A DNA stretch of 64,000 nt from Erythrobasidium yunnanense (GCA_001600175.1 BCJC01000006.1:1131968-1195967), one strand, 5' to 3'. Counted from the stretch's first letter, positions 25,378 to 39,056 are shown. Made by a program: numbers and translations. The notes: generated by a model from the sequence alone, not told the origin.

Positions 25378-25410
25378 CAGCATGATTGACGACGTAGTCA
25401 ATTGCTGCTG
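25378..25410. repeat. Imperfect inverted repeat
   Basis: CAGCATGATTGAC and GTCAATTGCTGCTG flank a six-base spacer. The inner ATTGAC/GTCAAT arms match perfectly and the outer parts only roughly. Confidence 0.4.
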
Positions 25411-26588
25411 TGTTCAGAATCGCCTCACGGTTCCATGTGGCAGCGAAGACCGTTGCTGCGATGTGTGAGACAGACTGTGTGCCTCCTGGATCAGTACATT
25501 GCGGCTGCGCCCACAGGTGGAAAACCATCGTTCCAGAGCCATGCTCCGAGCGTTCGTCAATTGGTAGCTTGTGACGACCTTCCTCGGCTTCTGACCCAAA
25601 GCTCGTATCCGTATCAGTATCGATCGAGACGATCGCAGAGGACGCAAGGCCGAATGAAGGTGACAGTATGCGACGGATCGTGCGGCTTCACATCTTCTCG
25701 AAGAAACATGACTCATCTAGACTGAAAGAGGGAGATGTACGCAGATCAGCAGAAAAATAGTTGCGACCGAATCCGCTTGTCCTTGGCTTTTATGACGGCT
25801 GGTACGACGACAGGCTTGTCGTGCGCTGTCTCCAAAATCCCGCACGGCATAAGAATACCGTAGAATGACAAAGGTCGCTGTTTGAGGATGAATGAGGCTC
25901 AGTCGCTGGCAGGAAAGCTGAAGCGCCCACGAAAAACGCAGAATGTGCTTGCCATTCCAGAGCTTTGTATATAGCCTGTGTCTTCAAAGCGTACTTAGGA
26001 ACATTTGCTTCGTGCGCATATGCCATGCGATTGAGCTCTCTCTACGGTGTACCGCGACTTGCCTGATGGGCCGATTCGAGCTCGCGACCAAAAGCCGGAC
26101 ACCTGTAGCATAGCAGTACGAGTGCCGAAATACACTACCTTATCAGTCTCGTACGGCTTGATGTTTACGTGCTGCGCAAGTGAAGGGAGTAGGAGTAAGG
26201 CAAGTTGGCTACCCGCAAAGCATTTGAGGCTGCCAGGATGCAGCCGCCAGCTTTGAGTCTCGCTCTTGACAGTGCAGCTCTCCATCACAGGGCTCGTTGC
26301 CTCTTTGCATCACTATGAAGAGATTCGGTACACATTCCAGCAAGGCAGCTCTAGACCAGCAGCGGGGACAGCAGGCAGCGATGGCAGATAGCCCAGCTCT
26401 ACATCAATACGGTATGGCTCGCAGTGCGCTGGAACGCAGTTGTTTGTCGAGGTTATCCGTTTTGTCTATCGAATTGCAGTTTGCACAAAGACAACTTGCG
26501 GGCAAGTTATCCGTTTTGCATGAGCGAACAGCGACGACATCACGACGACGACCCCTACGCGTAATCAGCGACAACAGCAGCAGCAGCC

Positions 26589-29500
26589 ATGAGCGACGCC
26601 CAAGATGCCATCAACGACCTTCTCACCCAATGTATGCCGCATCAGCCAGCGCGACGGAAGGACAACGATAGTCTGGCTTGCTGATGCTACTGCATACAGA
26701 CCAAGCGAAGCTCAGCAATGTCGCTCCCAAGTCTGTCGGTATTCAGGTAAGCGCGCGCCCACTTTTATGCAAGAAGCGTTGAGGGCTGATGAGAATTTTG
26801 TCAATTGTAGTTGGTCATTATGGCTTCCCTCTCTGTTGGCACAGTCCTACTGTTCAGTATACTCAGACCTCGGAATGCCCTCGTCTATGCACCTCGCGCA
26901 AAGTACTCTACCGAAGAAAAGAAGCCGCCCAAGATAGATAGCGGGCTATTCTCCTGGGTCAGACCCCTAGTACAGATGAAGGAGCCAGATATGCTCGTAG
27001 AGATGGGACTGGACGCCGTCATCTTTCTCCGTTTCCTGAGGATGTGAGTAATTCTCCCGTGCTAGGCTGGAACACATGCTGAGTCTTTCTGTCTGTAGGT
27101 GTCGCTGGCTGTAAGCGAACAATAGCAGCTCGGAATATATCTTCATTCGCCATCTTATGCTATATTTGCCCCAGCTTCACCTCTATCGCGCTTCTTACGT
27201 GCGGTGTCTTAATGTGGGTACATAGACATGCTCTACTGAAGCTTTGCTGATTATTCAGCTTCTTATATAGTCCCATAAATATCATCTATAATATAAAGAA
27301 CGTCCCGTCAAGCCAGCGTAATCCCTTATCGGTTCTTACTATTGCGAACGTCAAGGGCACGTCTCTCTGGGCCCACGTAGCGGTAAGATAGTTCTTTAGC
27401 CATTGTCTACACATTCTGAACAAGTTCCATAGGTGTCATACATCATCTGCTTCTTGACATTCTGGTTCATTTGGATAAAGTAAATCCAAGACTACCTGAT
27501 AACAATTTCACTGCTGACCATCTCCGCACAGCTATCGACGTGTGGTGGAGCTACGGCATGCTTACTTCCGCAGTGCGGAGTATAACAATAGCTTACATGC
27601 TCGCAGCATAATGGTATGTCTCCAGCATTCAAATCTGCTTGCACTCGATTTCTGACATACAGTTCTCCGACGTTCATTGATTGTTATCTCGATCTCGCAA
27701 CATCAATGCATTAGATTACCGGGGTTCAACGTCAATATCAGACAGATCAAGGTCTGCAAAGTATGCTAGGCAGCCTAGGTATCCCATATCCTACGACGGC
27801 TGTTCACATTGGACGGAAAGTTGGACACTTACCCGACATGGTTGATGCACACAATGATGCAGTACGCGAGCTGGAGCAAGTCCTTACGACCTACACAAAA
27901 GACGGCCGTCTGGCCAAGAAACGCCCCACCATGCGGATTGGCGGGTTCCTCGGCATGGGAAGAAAGCGTATCGACACTATTGAATACATGACAGCTAAGA
28001 TCAAGCGCCTGGAAGTGCAAGTCGAGCAGATGCGGGACAGTATTTCCGATCGTAAGAGCGAGACGTATGGGTTCGCAAGTTTCAGCGCAGTCCCGTACGC
28101 TCACGTAGTAGCCAAGCGTCTGCGAGGGAAAACTGTGCAAGGATGTGCATTCACACTGGCTCCTCTTCCCTCCGATATAATCTGGCCGAATTTGGCCAAA
28201 AACCACAGGTCGAAGATTTTGGCCCGCTTCTTCATCTTCATCTTTCTTATCTTTTTCTGCATTCTATATACCGTACCGTTATTGGCTGTGTCCTTCTTGG
28301 CGAACCTAGCGGCTATTTCGACGTACGTTTCCTTTTTGGATACCTGGTCAAACCGCAGCTCGTGGTCCTTCTCGGCCGTCATCGGTATCGCACCGCCCCT
28401 CCTCTCCGCACTTCTGCAGTTGATCCTTCCCGTCATCATGCGCGCTCTCACCAGAAGGCAAGGTCTCCTTACGCACAACCAGGTCGATCGACACGTTCTC
28501 GCTCGCTACTTCGCTTTTCTAGTTGTTACCCAGTTAATCATCTTCTCACTCGTGGGAGTCGTGTTCAATCTGATCACCGAGCTCGTGATCGAATTTGGCA
28601 AAGGCGGCGACGCCCTTAGCACGATTCTCCGGGAAGTGAACAAACTGCCCTCGAGAATCCAGAATACCTACCTAAGTCAGTCGAATTATTGGGTTGGGTT
28701 TATGGCGTTACGAGCATGGGCAGCCACCTTCGATGTCGCACAAGTGATCAATCTGGTCTGGGTCTGGGCGAGAGCACGCCTCTTCGGTCGTACGCCTCGA
28801 GAAATCCGGGAATGGACAAGACCACCCCCACTAGACTTCGCTGTCTACGTATGTGTACCTTCTTTCTGCCAATCCCCACCGCATGACTAAATCCTTCTGC
28901 TGGCAGTTCGCAAACAGTCTGCTCATCGTAGCCGTTGCCTTCATCTACGCACCTCTGGCCCCAATCGTAGCGCTTCTAGCCGCCGTGGCCTTCTTCGCCA
29001 GTTCCTTCATCTACAAATATATGCTGCTTTACGTGTGCGTTACTGAACACGAGTCGGGCGGGCGCATGTGGAACACGGCCATCAATAGACTCTTAGTATG
29101 CCTGACATTCCAGCAAGGTAGGTATTACCTTTGAACAGGTTGTCAAAGCGATACTGACATTGGAGTGGCACAGCCATCCTCATCCTCACAATCGGACTAC
29201 AACAAGGCTGGATACGGTCGATTGCTTGTGTGCCTCCAATAGGGCTGATAATCGCCTTCAAAATCGTTCTGCGCTCCAAGTTCAACGAGCAGTACCGTTG
29301 GTATAGCCCAACGGACCAAGAAGTCGCACAAGCTGTCGTTCACAAGTCTGATGCAAGAAAGAACCGCCTGCATAAACGATTCGGCAACCCGTCTCTACAC
29401 GCCGAACTCTTTACGCCTATGATACACAAGAAGAGTCAGCATCTGCTCCGTCAGATCTACTCCGGCCGCATGGGCGAGGACGACTACATCGGCCAGTTCC

Positions 29501-30159
29501 AGGACGAGCGCAAGAGTGCTCCGGCTGGCACCGTGTTGGAGACCGGCGGGCTTGCTTTCAAAGCTGTTGAAGAGAAGGATCTTGAGCAGAGCCGTGAAGC
29601 ATATCTTCGCGAACAAGAAGCTTGGGAGACAGGAAGTGTGTCGACAGCCGTCACCGGGGATGCGACGCCCATGTATCGGGGCGACGCTGCCCAGGGATAC
29701 TTTGAGAATAAGAGGCGCGAATATCTTGCTCATGGTCCGAGTCGCTCGGAGACGCCAACGGGCTATGAAATGAGCAGAGTGCCGACCAATCCAATGCGGC
29801 CAGGAGAATCGCAAGAGGATCTGCTCGACGGCCTCGGCCAGCAAGGGCGAAACTATGCCCCAGGACCATATTCTGGACGCTACGCCCCTGCCGCTGTGGC
29901 TTCATACGAAGATGTGGGACAGGGCTATGGCCCAAATGCATCAGGCTTCTTCAATCAAGCTGCTCCGACATATGGTCGCTATGAAGGTGTTCCAGGCCTG
30001 CCTCCAGCTGCCGCGCCTTATGCTACACCCGCTCCATCCTACCACTATCCACCGCAATCTTCGCCCGACCCAAGCTATAATTCCAGACAGTACGGGAACG
30101 GCGGCAATCATCGACAATCTCCTTCGAACACAAGTAGTCAGGGCTACTTTAGAAGCTAG
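26589..30159 (+). CDS. CSC1: Csc1/TMEM63 (OSCA, DUF221) calcium-permeable stress-gated cation channel
   Basis: This is a multi-pass channel of the OSCA/TMEM63/Csc1 family, mechanically or osmotically gated. The start is MSDAQDAINDLLTQ at 26589. The N-terminal RSN1-type part has membrane segments VIMASLSVGTVLLFSIL and LFTSIALLTCGVLIFLY, then LSVLTIANVKGTSLWAHVA. The cytosolic loop follows (ITGVQRQYQTDQGLQSMLG and KRPTMRIGGFLGMGRKRID). The DUF221 core begins SDIIWPNLAKNHRSKILARF and includes GKGGDALSTILREVNKLPSR. After the last helices comes the family signature NPSLHAELFTPMIHKKSQH and a Tyr/Pro-rich tail. Introns include 26632-26699, 26747-26810, 28849-28906 and 29118-29173, with several more between 27046 and 27710 around very short exons. 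All joins fit the family profile. Confidence 0.92.
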
Positions 30160-30374
30160 TACGAGAAACATGGACATTTACTGCTGGTTCAGAGTTCAGT
30201 GCATGTATCCTTACATTCAGGATTTCGTAATCTGTACAAAGTGGTTGCTGAATGGCCAGCGTTCAAGCTTGATAGTGATGATGATGCCATATGTGCCATT
30301 ACAACAACAAGGACTGCTTGAGTTGCGTTCGTGTTGGTGGTGCTTGAGTAATTCTGTTAGAAGCCAGCAAAGCG

Positions 30375-30756
30375 TTAGCACGTACGGTCCACAGCTAAGC
30401 AGTCGAAGTTGTACGCACACTGTTTGCTCGTACTGCTATCATCTCGAAATGCTTGTGCGACTTCTTCCAGAGCTGCTTGGTCGGCCTGCACCTGAGCCGC
30501 TTGTTTATCGCGATTGGCGTCCCAGCCGCGCTGCACGTAGGCTTAGCATGACCATTAGGTCGACAAAGTTTTTAGTATACCTTTAGGAGTGGTAGCAGCT
30601 GCCGCTCTTCTGGGAAATTCCGGCTTTGCGAAAGCTTGAAAGCCAGCGCGCCCGAGAAGATGCCCCATAGCGGGTCGAGATAGCTGCGTAGCAAATGCTT
30701 GTGTGAGCCGCATGCGAAGGAGTCAGCCTATCGACCTACCGCCCTATCAGGTACAT
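30375..30756 (-). CDS. NCE101: Nce101-like small single-pass membrane protein
   Basis: This is a small gene split over three exons, so no single frame reveals it. Exon 1 (30740-30756) gives MYLIGR. Exon 2 (30581-30683) gives YLDPLWGIFSGALAFKLSQ then RNFPEERQLLPLLK. Exon 3 (30375-30530) gives RGWDANRDKQAAQVQADQA and ends at a TAA. The pattern R-Y-x-DP-x(2)-G-x-x-SG-x-LA, followed by a Pro-Glu loop and LLPLLK, matches the Nce101 family, implicated in non-classical protein export in yeast. Introns are 30684-30739 and 30531-30580, the second with a GCTAAG branch-like motif. Exons sum to 276 bases (91 residues). The C-terminal tail is longer than in yeast Nce101 and is the least certain part. Confidence 0.72.
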
Positions 30757-30949
30757 GCTGGGCTATCAAGTAGGTGCAACAGAAAGATTCCCATATCGCA
30801 TCACGGTGGAGGGCGATGCCATCGCATTAACAGCGACTGTGTTATTGAATGTATGCATGCCTTGCTAACAAGGTTCTGATCGAAAGCAGCTAACGCTGCT
30901 AGCCAACCCAAGTCGAAGGCAGGACAAGCCCATTCGATTCTAACAAGCA

Positions 30950-32861
30950 TCACCTGAAGTTCCATGCTCTACCTTCGTGCTTGTCTCCCCATCCGCTCCA
31001 CTGCACTGATTTCACATTCGCCTTGATCCAGTTTACAGCCTCTTTTTGCAGATCATGACATCCCTGTATATTAAGATACTGTATCTGACCTTCTCTAGCT
31101 TGAATGAGCCGCAGCAGTGGTCCACTAGTGATATTGGATGATCTGGAAATGTCTAGACTCTCCAGGCAGGGGAGCGAAGAAGCCAGAATATCTAGAAATT
31201 TGGCTGGCAAGTCGAGGGCGGATGCCTGGAGGAGGCGCAGATTCGGCAGCTGCTCTAATGCTTGTTGAAGGTATGGAATATGCATCTGAGAAATGCGCAA
31301 CTCCTCCAATTCGGTATGTCGGCCAATAAAGTCTAGCCAAAGCGGTGCTTCGATGCCTTGAAAAGAGGTGTTCATAACGAGAGAGCGGAGTCCAGGTGCA
31401 TTAATCTTTGCTAAGAGCATGCGCTTGGTCGTAGTCCCGCATCGGAGTAAGAATTCTAGGTGTCGCAGATTTGGAAATAATTCCTCTACTTCTATGCTGA
31501 TTTCCAAGTCTACGGCACCGAGAGAAAGGTAGACGAGTTTGTTGAGGGTGCATGATATCCGAAACGTGTAAGCTTCAGGCGCCGGTGCGTCTAGCGAAAG
31601 TGTTTCCAGGTTGCGGTAAGTGCCGTAGCAAGGATCTCCGGCCTCTGTATCGGTTAGATGTCGGCCGAGCATCATTGATAGATGACGGAGCTTGACAGGG
31701 CGCTCCTCAGTGATAATAGGCAGTGAGATACCGGTCATCTGCGTTACGGGTCGGTTTCCAACTCTGAGCGTGCGAAGGTTTGGAAAAGAGGATAGTAGCG
31801 CGGATGGCTCCATGTCTGAGACGCCGTCTTGTAGATCCGAGTCGAACGTCAACAGGCTATCGCCAGCCTTATTCGCCATGCTCTCCAAGATAGATCTTGG
31901 AACGAGAAGACCGGCAGTCCGGAACACTTTAAGAGAGCGTAAGTGTGGACCTTGCAGTAGACGGCGAAGCGTCCCTGCGAAGGCACTTTGTATAGCTGGT
32001 GATGCTGAGTTTCCCATAGTCGAGGATCTTGTCGTGAGTTGCAGCAAGCTTGCACCGTTCAAGCGCTGTAACCATACGTGCACCTGTGTCGGAAGACCTT
32101 CCGTTGAATATCGAGTAGTGTTGTGAAAGCGAAGATCGAGTTGTTGCCAAAGAAGCGGCTGTCCGGTGAGTACTGCTCGCCAGCGTTGGCAAACATGTGT
32201 AGTGCGGATGAGGTCGACTTGGGAGAGGAAAGAGACGATGTGCACGAAGATGTCGGTAGGAAGACGCTCGAACAGCGAGACCTGTAGATAGCGTAATCAC
32301 CGTGAGCTGGCGCTTGCAGTAAGAAAGATGACCGACAACACACCTCCACTCGCTGAGCGTCAGCTTGCAGCTTGCGTGTCTCTGTGCGAATGATCTTCTG
32401 TATATATGGTCAGCCTGCGATGCGATGGGCAAATGCCCTCGTTTGAGCTCACAATAGTCTGATCATCACCGCGCTCGGCAGCCTTGTCGAGCATCTTCTG
32501 TGCAGCTTTCCATCGTTTTGTCAGCCTGTAGCATCTCGCTGCCTTGAGGTAACCCTAGGTAAACATCGTTGAGCGGGCATCAGAACGCGCCGTGAAGGAT
32601 GTGGGAAGAAGTCGCGCACGACGGGAGCATCAGGAAGGAGTGTAACGAGCTTTCGTGCATCGTCGAGAGCGCGTGAATAGTCTTGCAGGTCGATGTAGGC
32701 CGTGCATCTCTGGCCATACAGCTTTGCGTTTCCAGGATTCTTCAAGATGGCCTTTTCAAAACAACGCGTATGGTCAGCCTGCAATCCCTGTACCTAAAGC
32801 AATATGACTGCGCTACTCTGACCTCATCGAGTCTGCTCAACTTCTCCCGAACATCGCTCAT
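30950..32861 (-). CDS. Dia2/Pof3-type TPR-F-box-LRR protein (SCF substrate receptor)
   Basis: This is a predicted SCF ubiquitin-ligase receptor. Dia2 in budding yeast and Pof3 in fission yeast have this architecture and act at replication forks and in genome stability. It starts MSDVREKLSRLDE at 32861. TPR units follow: KLYGQRCTAYIDLQDYSRAL and GYLKAARCYRLTKRWKAAQK. The F-box reads LFERLPTDIFVHIVSFLSQ then VCQRWRAVLTGQPLLWQQL. About 380 residues of leucine-rich repeats complete it (LRSLVMNTSFQG, LEELRISQMHIPYL, LESLDISRSSNI, IQYLNIQGCHDL). Introns are 32779-32822 (44 bases), 32555-32619, 32398-32452 and 32282-32343; exons total 1,686 bases (561 residues). It is divergent from histone H3. Confidence 0.85.
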
Positions 32862-33263
32862 GGCCAGACTGACACCCCGACTCTGAGCTGATGTTTTGGC
32901 GGTCTCTTCGCTGACGGTCCACTAACTCTCCCTCAGTACTGACGTACGCCTACATGCCACGGAATGTTTACACTGATCGCAACATACCTGGTCTGGTCTG
33001 TTTACGCTGCAGAAGGCTGGCCTTTGTTTTGAGGAATGCTCGTCCTGCCCATCCCATGCCATACCTCATGCCACCCCAGTTGTGCAATTCACTGCTGTTC
33101 CCCTACAAATAGGCCGCTTCTCTCTTGCTCCTTTCCTTTCTTCTCTTCATCCACACCTCTCTTCAGCTCTTCCAGTGAGGACACCTTCTTCCCTGACCCT
33201 TGTACGTCGCTTACCTCTCTCTCTTCCTGCAGCTACCCAACGACCAACCCAACACACTTCACA
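32862..33263. promoter_or_regulatory. Divergent promoter between the Dia2/Pof3-like gene and histone H3
   Basis: These 402 bases separate the two start codons. The H3-proximal half is pyrimidine-rich on the plus strand (TTCTCTTGCTCCTTTCC and similar runs), as is common just upstream of strongly expressed fungal genes. No canonical histone-gene element or TATA box was identified. A histone-like S-phase promoter shared with a replication-linked F-box gene is an inference. Confidence 0.4.
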
Positions 33264-33983
<720 letters not shown>

Positions 33984-34216
33984 GCGCTTCCCGCTTCCAC
34001 TATACGCTGGTCTCTACTCTGCCTTCATCTAGGCCTGCTCCACTACCATCACCTTCGCTTTTCTCGTACACCGTTGTTTCGCGTTACTGTTTCGGTCTGT
34101 TGTCCTTCACTGCGATAGCTATGTAGCTTTCCTCTAGGCAGCAATCTACCACTTTCTTTACTACATCTCGTCTGTTTTGATCCGACTTTATGCTTCGATA
34201 GCAATACTCGCCCAAC

Positions 34217-37200
34217 ATGCTGGAGCGAATTGTACGAACAACGTTACTATCGCTGTTTGCTGGCTCACGTCGCGCAACTTGCAGGAAGTCTTCAACTTGA
34301 AAAGCTACAAAGGTCACGCCGTCTTGTCAGTCGGGGAAAGCATAAAAGAGATGTCACAAAGCTGAGATAGCGAGCAATGCAGTGGACCATTCAAGACATT
34401 CACGTCTGTCATCGGCCCCAATGGCGCTGGAAAGAGCAACCTCATGGACGCAATCTCGTTTGTCCTGGGAGTTCGGTCGGCCCAGCTGAGATCATCCCAG
34501 CTTAGAGAACTCATCTATCGCGCTGGCGCTCAGCTTGAGAACGGTCAGAATGGCGACGCTGATGCTGACGGTCAGGCGGAAGAGCCAGACGACGACGAGC
34601 AACACGAGCGATCAGCCAAGAAAGCATGGGTAATGGCAGTCTACATCGACAGGAAGGGCAAGGAGTGGAAGTATCAGAGAACGTCAGTCATATCAACGAG
34701 ACGTATCGCGAAACAACGCGTCTTGCAAAGTGCTGAAGCTTTCTGGCAGGATCACCCTAGCCGGCGCATCAGAATACAAGATCAACGATAAAGTCGTTAA
34801 GGCAGATCACTATAATCAGACACTAGAAGATCACAATATCCTCGTCAAAGCGAAGAACTTCCTTGTATTCCAGGTGAGCGGGACCCAGCTACGTATCGAC
34901 GGTCGCCTCGACTGAGCTTCTTGCATCATACAGGGAGACGTGGAAGCAGTGGCTTCCCAGTCACCGAAAGATCTTACTAAGCTCATTGAGCAGATCAGTG
35001 GGTGAGTATAGTGAATCACCTCGTAGTAACGGAATTTGAGCTAATCGACCAATTGTAGCTCTCTCGATCTTAAGGATGAGTATGAAGACGCTCTGAAAGC
35101 ACAAGAGAAGGCTACTGAAGTGTCCACACACAACTTCAATAAACGCCGAGGGATCAATACCGAGATCAAGCAGTTCAAAGAGCAGAAGAGCGAGGCGGAA
35201 CGGTTCCAAAACCTTCGTGACGAGAGAGACGAAGCTGTCCTTCAACACCTTCTTTGGAAGCTATATCACATCCAGGGAAAGATACAAGCAGCCAAGGCGC
35301 GCATTGACGAGAAGAACGAGTCTCTGACAGAGCTTAGGGACGTTCAGGCCCAGCATGAAGAGGCTCTCAAACAAGCAAGGAAGAAGGTAGCTTCAGCGAC
35401 AAAGGCTGTTCAGAAACAGGAGAAAGAGGTCAAGAAGCAAGAAAAAGAGCTTGAAGAAAAGGTCAGCGAGATGCACCATGTATGCTGTCATACTTCAACT
35501 GAGCATACATGCTGCTGTTACAGAAACCCGACCTCCTTAGTGTCAACGAAAAGATCAAGCATGCTCAGCAGAAAATTAAGAAGATCCAGGACAGCCTTGC
35601 TTCTGCGGGGAAAGACAAAAAGACAAAGGAGGACGCGCTCAAAAGCTTAGAAAGCGAGCTTGCAAACGTCGAGAAGGCTGCAAAGAAGCAGAAAGGTAAG
35701 ATCTACTATCTCGGATGCTCGAGACTTGTCTGACGCTTTGCCTTTGACCAGATGAACAAAAGAAGAAGTCAGAGACTCGCGGTATCGTTCTCACAGACGA
35801 CGATCTGGATGAATATAACAAATTGTTTGTTCTGTCGTAATGCTCAGAATCGACCCATTTGCTGACGACCCTCCTTCGCAGGAAAGGAAAGGCGAGCAAG
35901 AAGGCAACGGATGAAAGGCAGAAATTCGATGAAGTAAGCCGCAAGCTTCGAATGCAAAGAACGGAACAGGTTGGCCTCCAAGACAAAGTCGATCAAGCGA
36001 CTGCGGATACAGACAAGCTTCAAAAGGACGAACAAGGTCTGAGCGAAAGGAAAGACACCCTCACCACTCGAGTAACAAATCTGGCACAAGATCTTGCGAA
36101 GGCTAAGAAAGAACTGGCCGAAGCTCAAGCTGAGCGTACGCGACTTAAGTAAGCCGTTAGGCTGAGCGTTTCATCTACTATTTGCTGACTCAAACCATTA
36201 GTCAACGATCGACAGAGCTTAACGAGAAACTCGAGGAAGTGATCAGGAAGCTCGCACAAGCAGGAGCTGACCGCAAGGAGACGGATCGCGAGGCTACCTT
36301 GAAGCGTACTATTCAGGAAATGCAAGCCAAATTTCCGGGGAGGGTATTAGGCCGAGTGTCAGATCTATGCAAGCCGGTATCACGCAAATACGACGCCGCA
36401 GTAGCTACAGTACTGGGCCGAAACATAGACTCTATCGTCGTCGACACCCAGGCCACGGCTCAAGAGTGTATGGAGGTGAGTACCATACACCTGTGGTATC
36501 ATTAAGTCCTAACGTCGTCAATGTTCGAAGGTGCTCCGTGTGACCCGAGCCGGTGTAGCAACCTTCCTGCCTCTGGATCGCATTACAGCCAAGCCTATCG
36601 ATGATAGATTCCGCAACTATGTCAATGGTGCAAGATTAGCTATGGATGTGATAGATTACAGTCCAGATCATGCGCGAGCGATGCTTTTCGCATGTGGGAG
36701 TGCTTTGGTCTGCGATACCATGGATATCGCTCGCCACGTAGTTTACGATAAAGGGCAGGAAGTCAAAGGTCAGCGCCTCGTCATACACGTCAAGATATAC
36801 TACTGATTCGGCCAATTTCGATTCAGCTGTCACCTTGGAGGGGTCGATAATCCACAAAAGTGGTCTAATGACTGGAGGCAATGACAATCGCACTTCTGGG
36901 CGCAAGTGGGATGAACAGGAAGTCACAAGTAAGATGCTATTTGGGTCTCAGAATCACATGGCCTGATCATCGACCACAGCTCTGAAGAAATCGGAAGAGC
37001 ACTACAAGACACAGCTTGCCGAGCTAGCCAAACAGAGGCCGCGACACAACGCTGATGATAGGCTGGTAGCCGATATTACGCGCCTAGAGAACGATGTGAC
37101 GGCTGCCAAAGACGATCTCAGCGTGACAAAGACTCGATTAGCGGACATCAAGGAAAAGCTAAAGCGCGCTCGCCAACAAGTACAAGATAACAGTAAGAAA

Positions 37201-39056
37201 CTTAGAGAGGTATGTTGAATAACTGTGCTAAGTGACATTCCGAGTCTCGCGCTAATGTAAGGCCCGGCAGCTCGAAACGTCTATCCAAACCGGCGATGCG
37301 AGCTGTTCGGAACTGGAAGCTACCATCCATGCAGAAGAGGATGCAATATTCGCCGACTTCTGCAAGCGGCTACGTTTGTCTGACATACGTGAATATGAAG
37401 ACAAAGCCTTGAAAGAAGCTCAAGTCCAGGCCGAAGCCAATGTCCAGCTTGATCGGCAGCTTGCGAGGTTACGTAATCAGTGGGTGGAAACCTCAAGTCC
37501 TTTTGACAGTTGACATGCTAATCGGTGTAAATTGTAGGCGTTCCTTCGAGATGACACAACTTGAGCCCATCACAGATCGCCTAGAAACGCTGCAGAAGAG
37601 CACAATAAGCGAGACGGCCAAATTGCAGCAGCTTGAAGAATCTAGGGCTACTGTGGAGGCAGAACTGCAAAGCCTGAACGAGGATCTCGAGGCTGTCAGA
37701 GAGGAAAAGACGGCTCTGCAAGATGCATTGAAGGAGCGTGAATCCGAATTGGACGAGACCAAGCGAGAAGCCGCTAAAGCTACGAAACGCTTTGATAAGC
37801 AGATCAAGGAGATTGGTACGCTCAACGATGTGATCGAGAAGCATGCCAGCGAAAGGTTTGGCATCTACAGGCGATGTACCTTGGAGGAGATCGATATACC
37901 TCTGCTCAAGGGTTCCCTCGACAAGCTTCCGGCTGAAGAGGTCAGAGACTGTCTACAGGGATGTTCTCGTGATCACATTGCTGAATCACCCGGATGTTAC
38001 AGATCTTACGAGATGACGATGCTATGGATGTTGATGGTGAAGAGTCGGAAGAAACCCAGCAGGCCAAACAAGTCGCCGATTATGGCTTGGAAGTCAACTT
38101 CGAGGGTCTCGAGCAGGCTGAGCAGGAGGTGTGTTCTCCCATGGCTAGCTTTGATCCATGACTGACATTTCAAACCTGTCATGCAGGATGGGAGCGACGA
38201 AGCCGAACAGGAGCTGCTGAACAAGATCGGCACCCTACAAACCGAGATCGACAGACTTTCGCCGAACCTGAAGGCGATGGATAGGCTGGATGAGGTTGAA
38301 GCAAAGCTAGCGGCAACTGCGAGCGACTTTGACAAGGCTCGAAAGTCCGCCAAGACGGCCAAAGAGCGATTCACAGACGTCAAGAATCGCAGATCGAACC
38401 TCTTCAATTCGGCTTACAACCACATTGCAGAGAAGATTGATCAAGTATACAAGGACCTTACGAAGGGAGCGGCTGCACCTATGGGAGGAGTTGCCTATCT
38501 ATCATTGGAAGACAGCGAGGAGCCGTATCTACACGGTGTCAAGTATCATGCTACCCCGCCTATGAAGCGATTCAGCGAGATGATGCAGCTTTCCGGAGGA
38601 GAAAAGACGATGGCGGCTTTGGCGCTCCTCTTCGCAATACACAGGTGAGCTTAAGCTGCTTATACATTTGAGGCGGTTCACTGAAAGAAGTTTCCCCAGC
38701 TATCATCCTTCGCCTTTCTTTGTTTTGGACGAGGTCGATGCTGCCCTCGACAACACCAACGTGGGCAGGATTGCCAACTAGTAAGTAGACTCTCCTGCTT
38801 CTGCGAGACTTGATGCTGAAGCTAGACCTATAGTGTGCGAAGCCGAGCGTCGGAAGATTTCCAATTTGTGGTCATCTCGTTAAAGAACACCTTCTGGGAG
38901 CGTGCTCGAGGACTCGTAGGGATCTGGCGAGACGTGGACGCCGGGAGCAGCAAGGTGCTGACCCTAGATGTAAGCTTGACTCTTGCGATTCCGTCTTGCA
39001 TTTGCGACTGACGTTTCCTCTGTTGTTTACAGCTTGAGCAGTATGCTGAAGTCTAG
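34217..39056 (+). CDS. SMC1: Smc1, cohesin ATPase subunit
   Basis: This is the cohesin core ATPase Smc1, which pairs with Smc3 for sister-chromatid cohesion. Exon 1 is only 15 bases (MLERI), joined to [20 protein letters not shown]. The Walker A region is [19 protein letters not shown], followed by [19 protein letters not shown] long coiled coil follows (about 35100-36330). The hinge reads [20 protein letters not shown], ending [15 protein letters not shown] second coiled coil leads to the ABC signature [16 protein letters not shown] and Walker B with D-loop [17 protein letters not shown]. The last residues are LEQYAEV at 39056. There are more than a dozen short introns, including 34232-34284 and 34326-34382. 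It runs in the same direction as H3, 233 bases downstream. Confidence 0.95.

Larger units (their letters stand above)
18169..26588. other. Gene desert, about 8.4 kb, AT-richer, no intact gene
   Basis: No open frame here is longer than about 165 codons, none carries a recognisable domain, and no chain of splice-joined exons could be built. Base composition is visibly richer in A and T than the flanking genes. It contains a tandem palindromic repeat near 18451-18539, a related short palindrome at 21351-21367, an imperfect inverted repeat at 25378-25410 and a small GC-rich patch near 23508-23545. No LTRs, terminal inverted repeats, reverse transcriptase or transposase remains were recognised. 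Possible explanations are a centromere, a decayed intergenic region, or a locus for non-coding RNA. Confidence 0.6.

Noticed and set aside
25995-26288. Minus-strand open frame upstream of the Csc1-like gene
   Set aside because: No recognised domain or splice structure. It sits in the gene desert and in the promoter region of the plus-strand gene.
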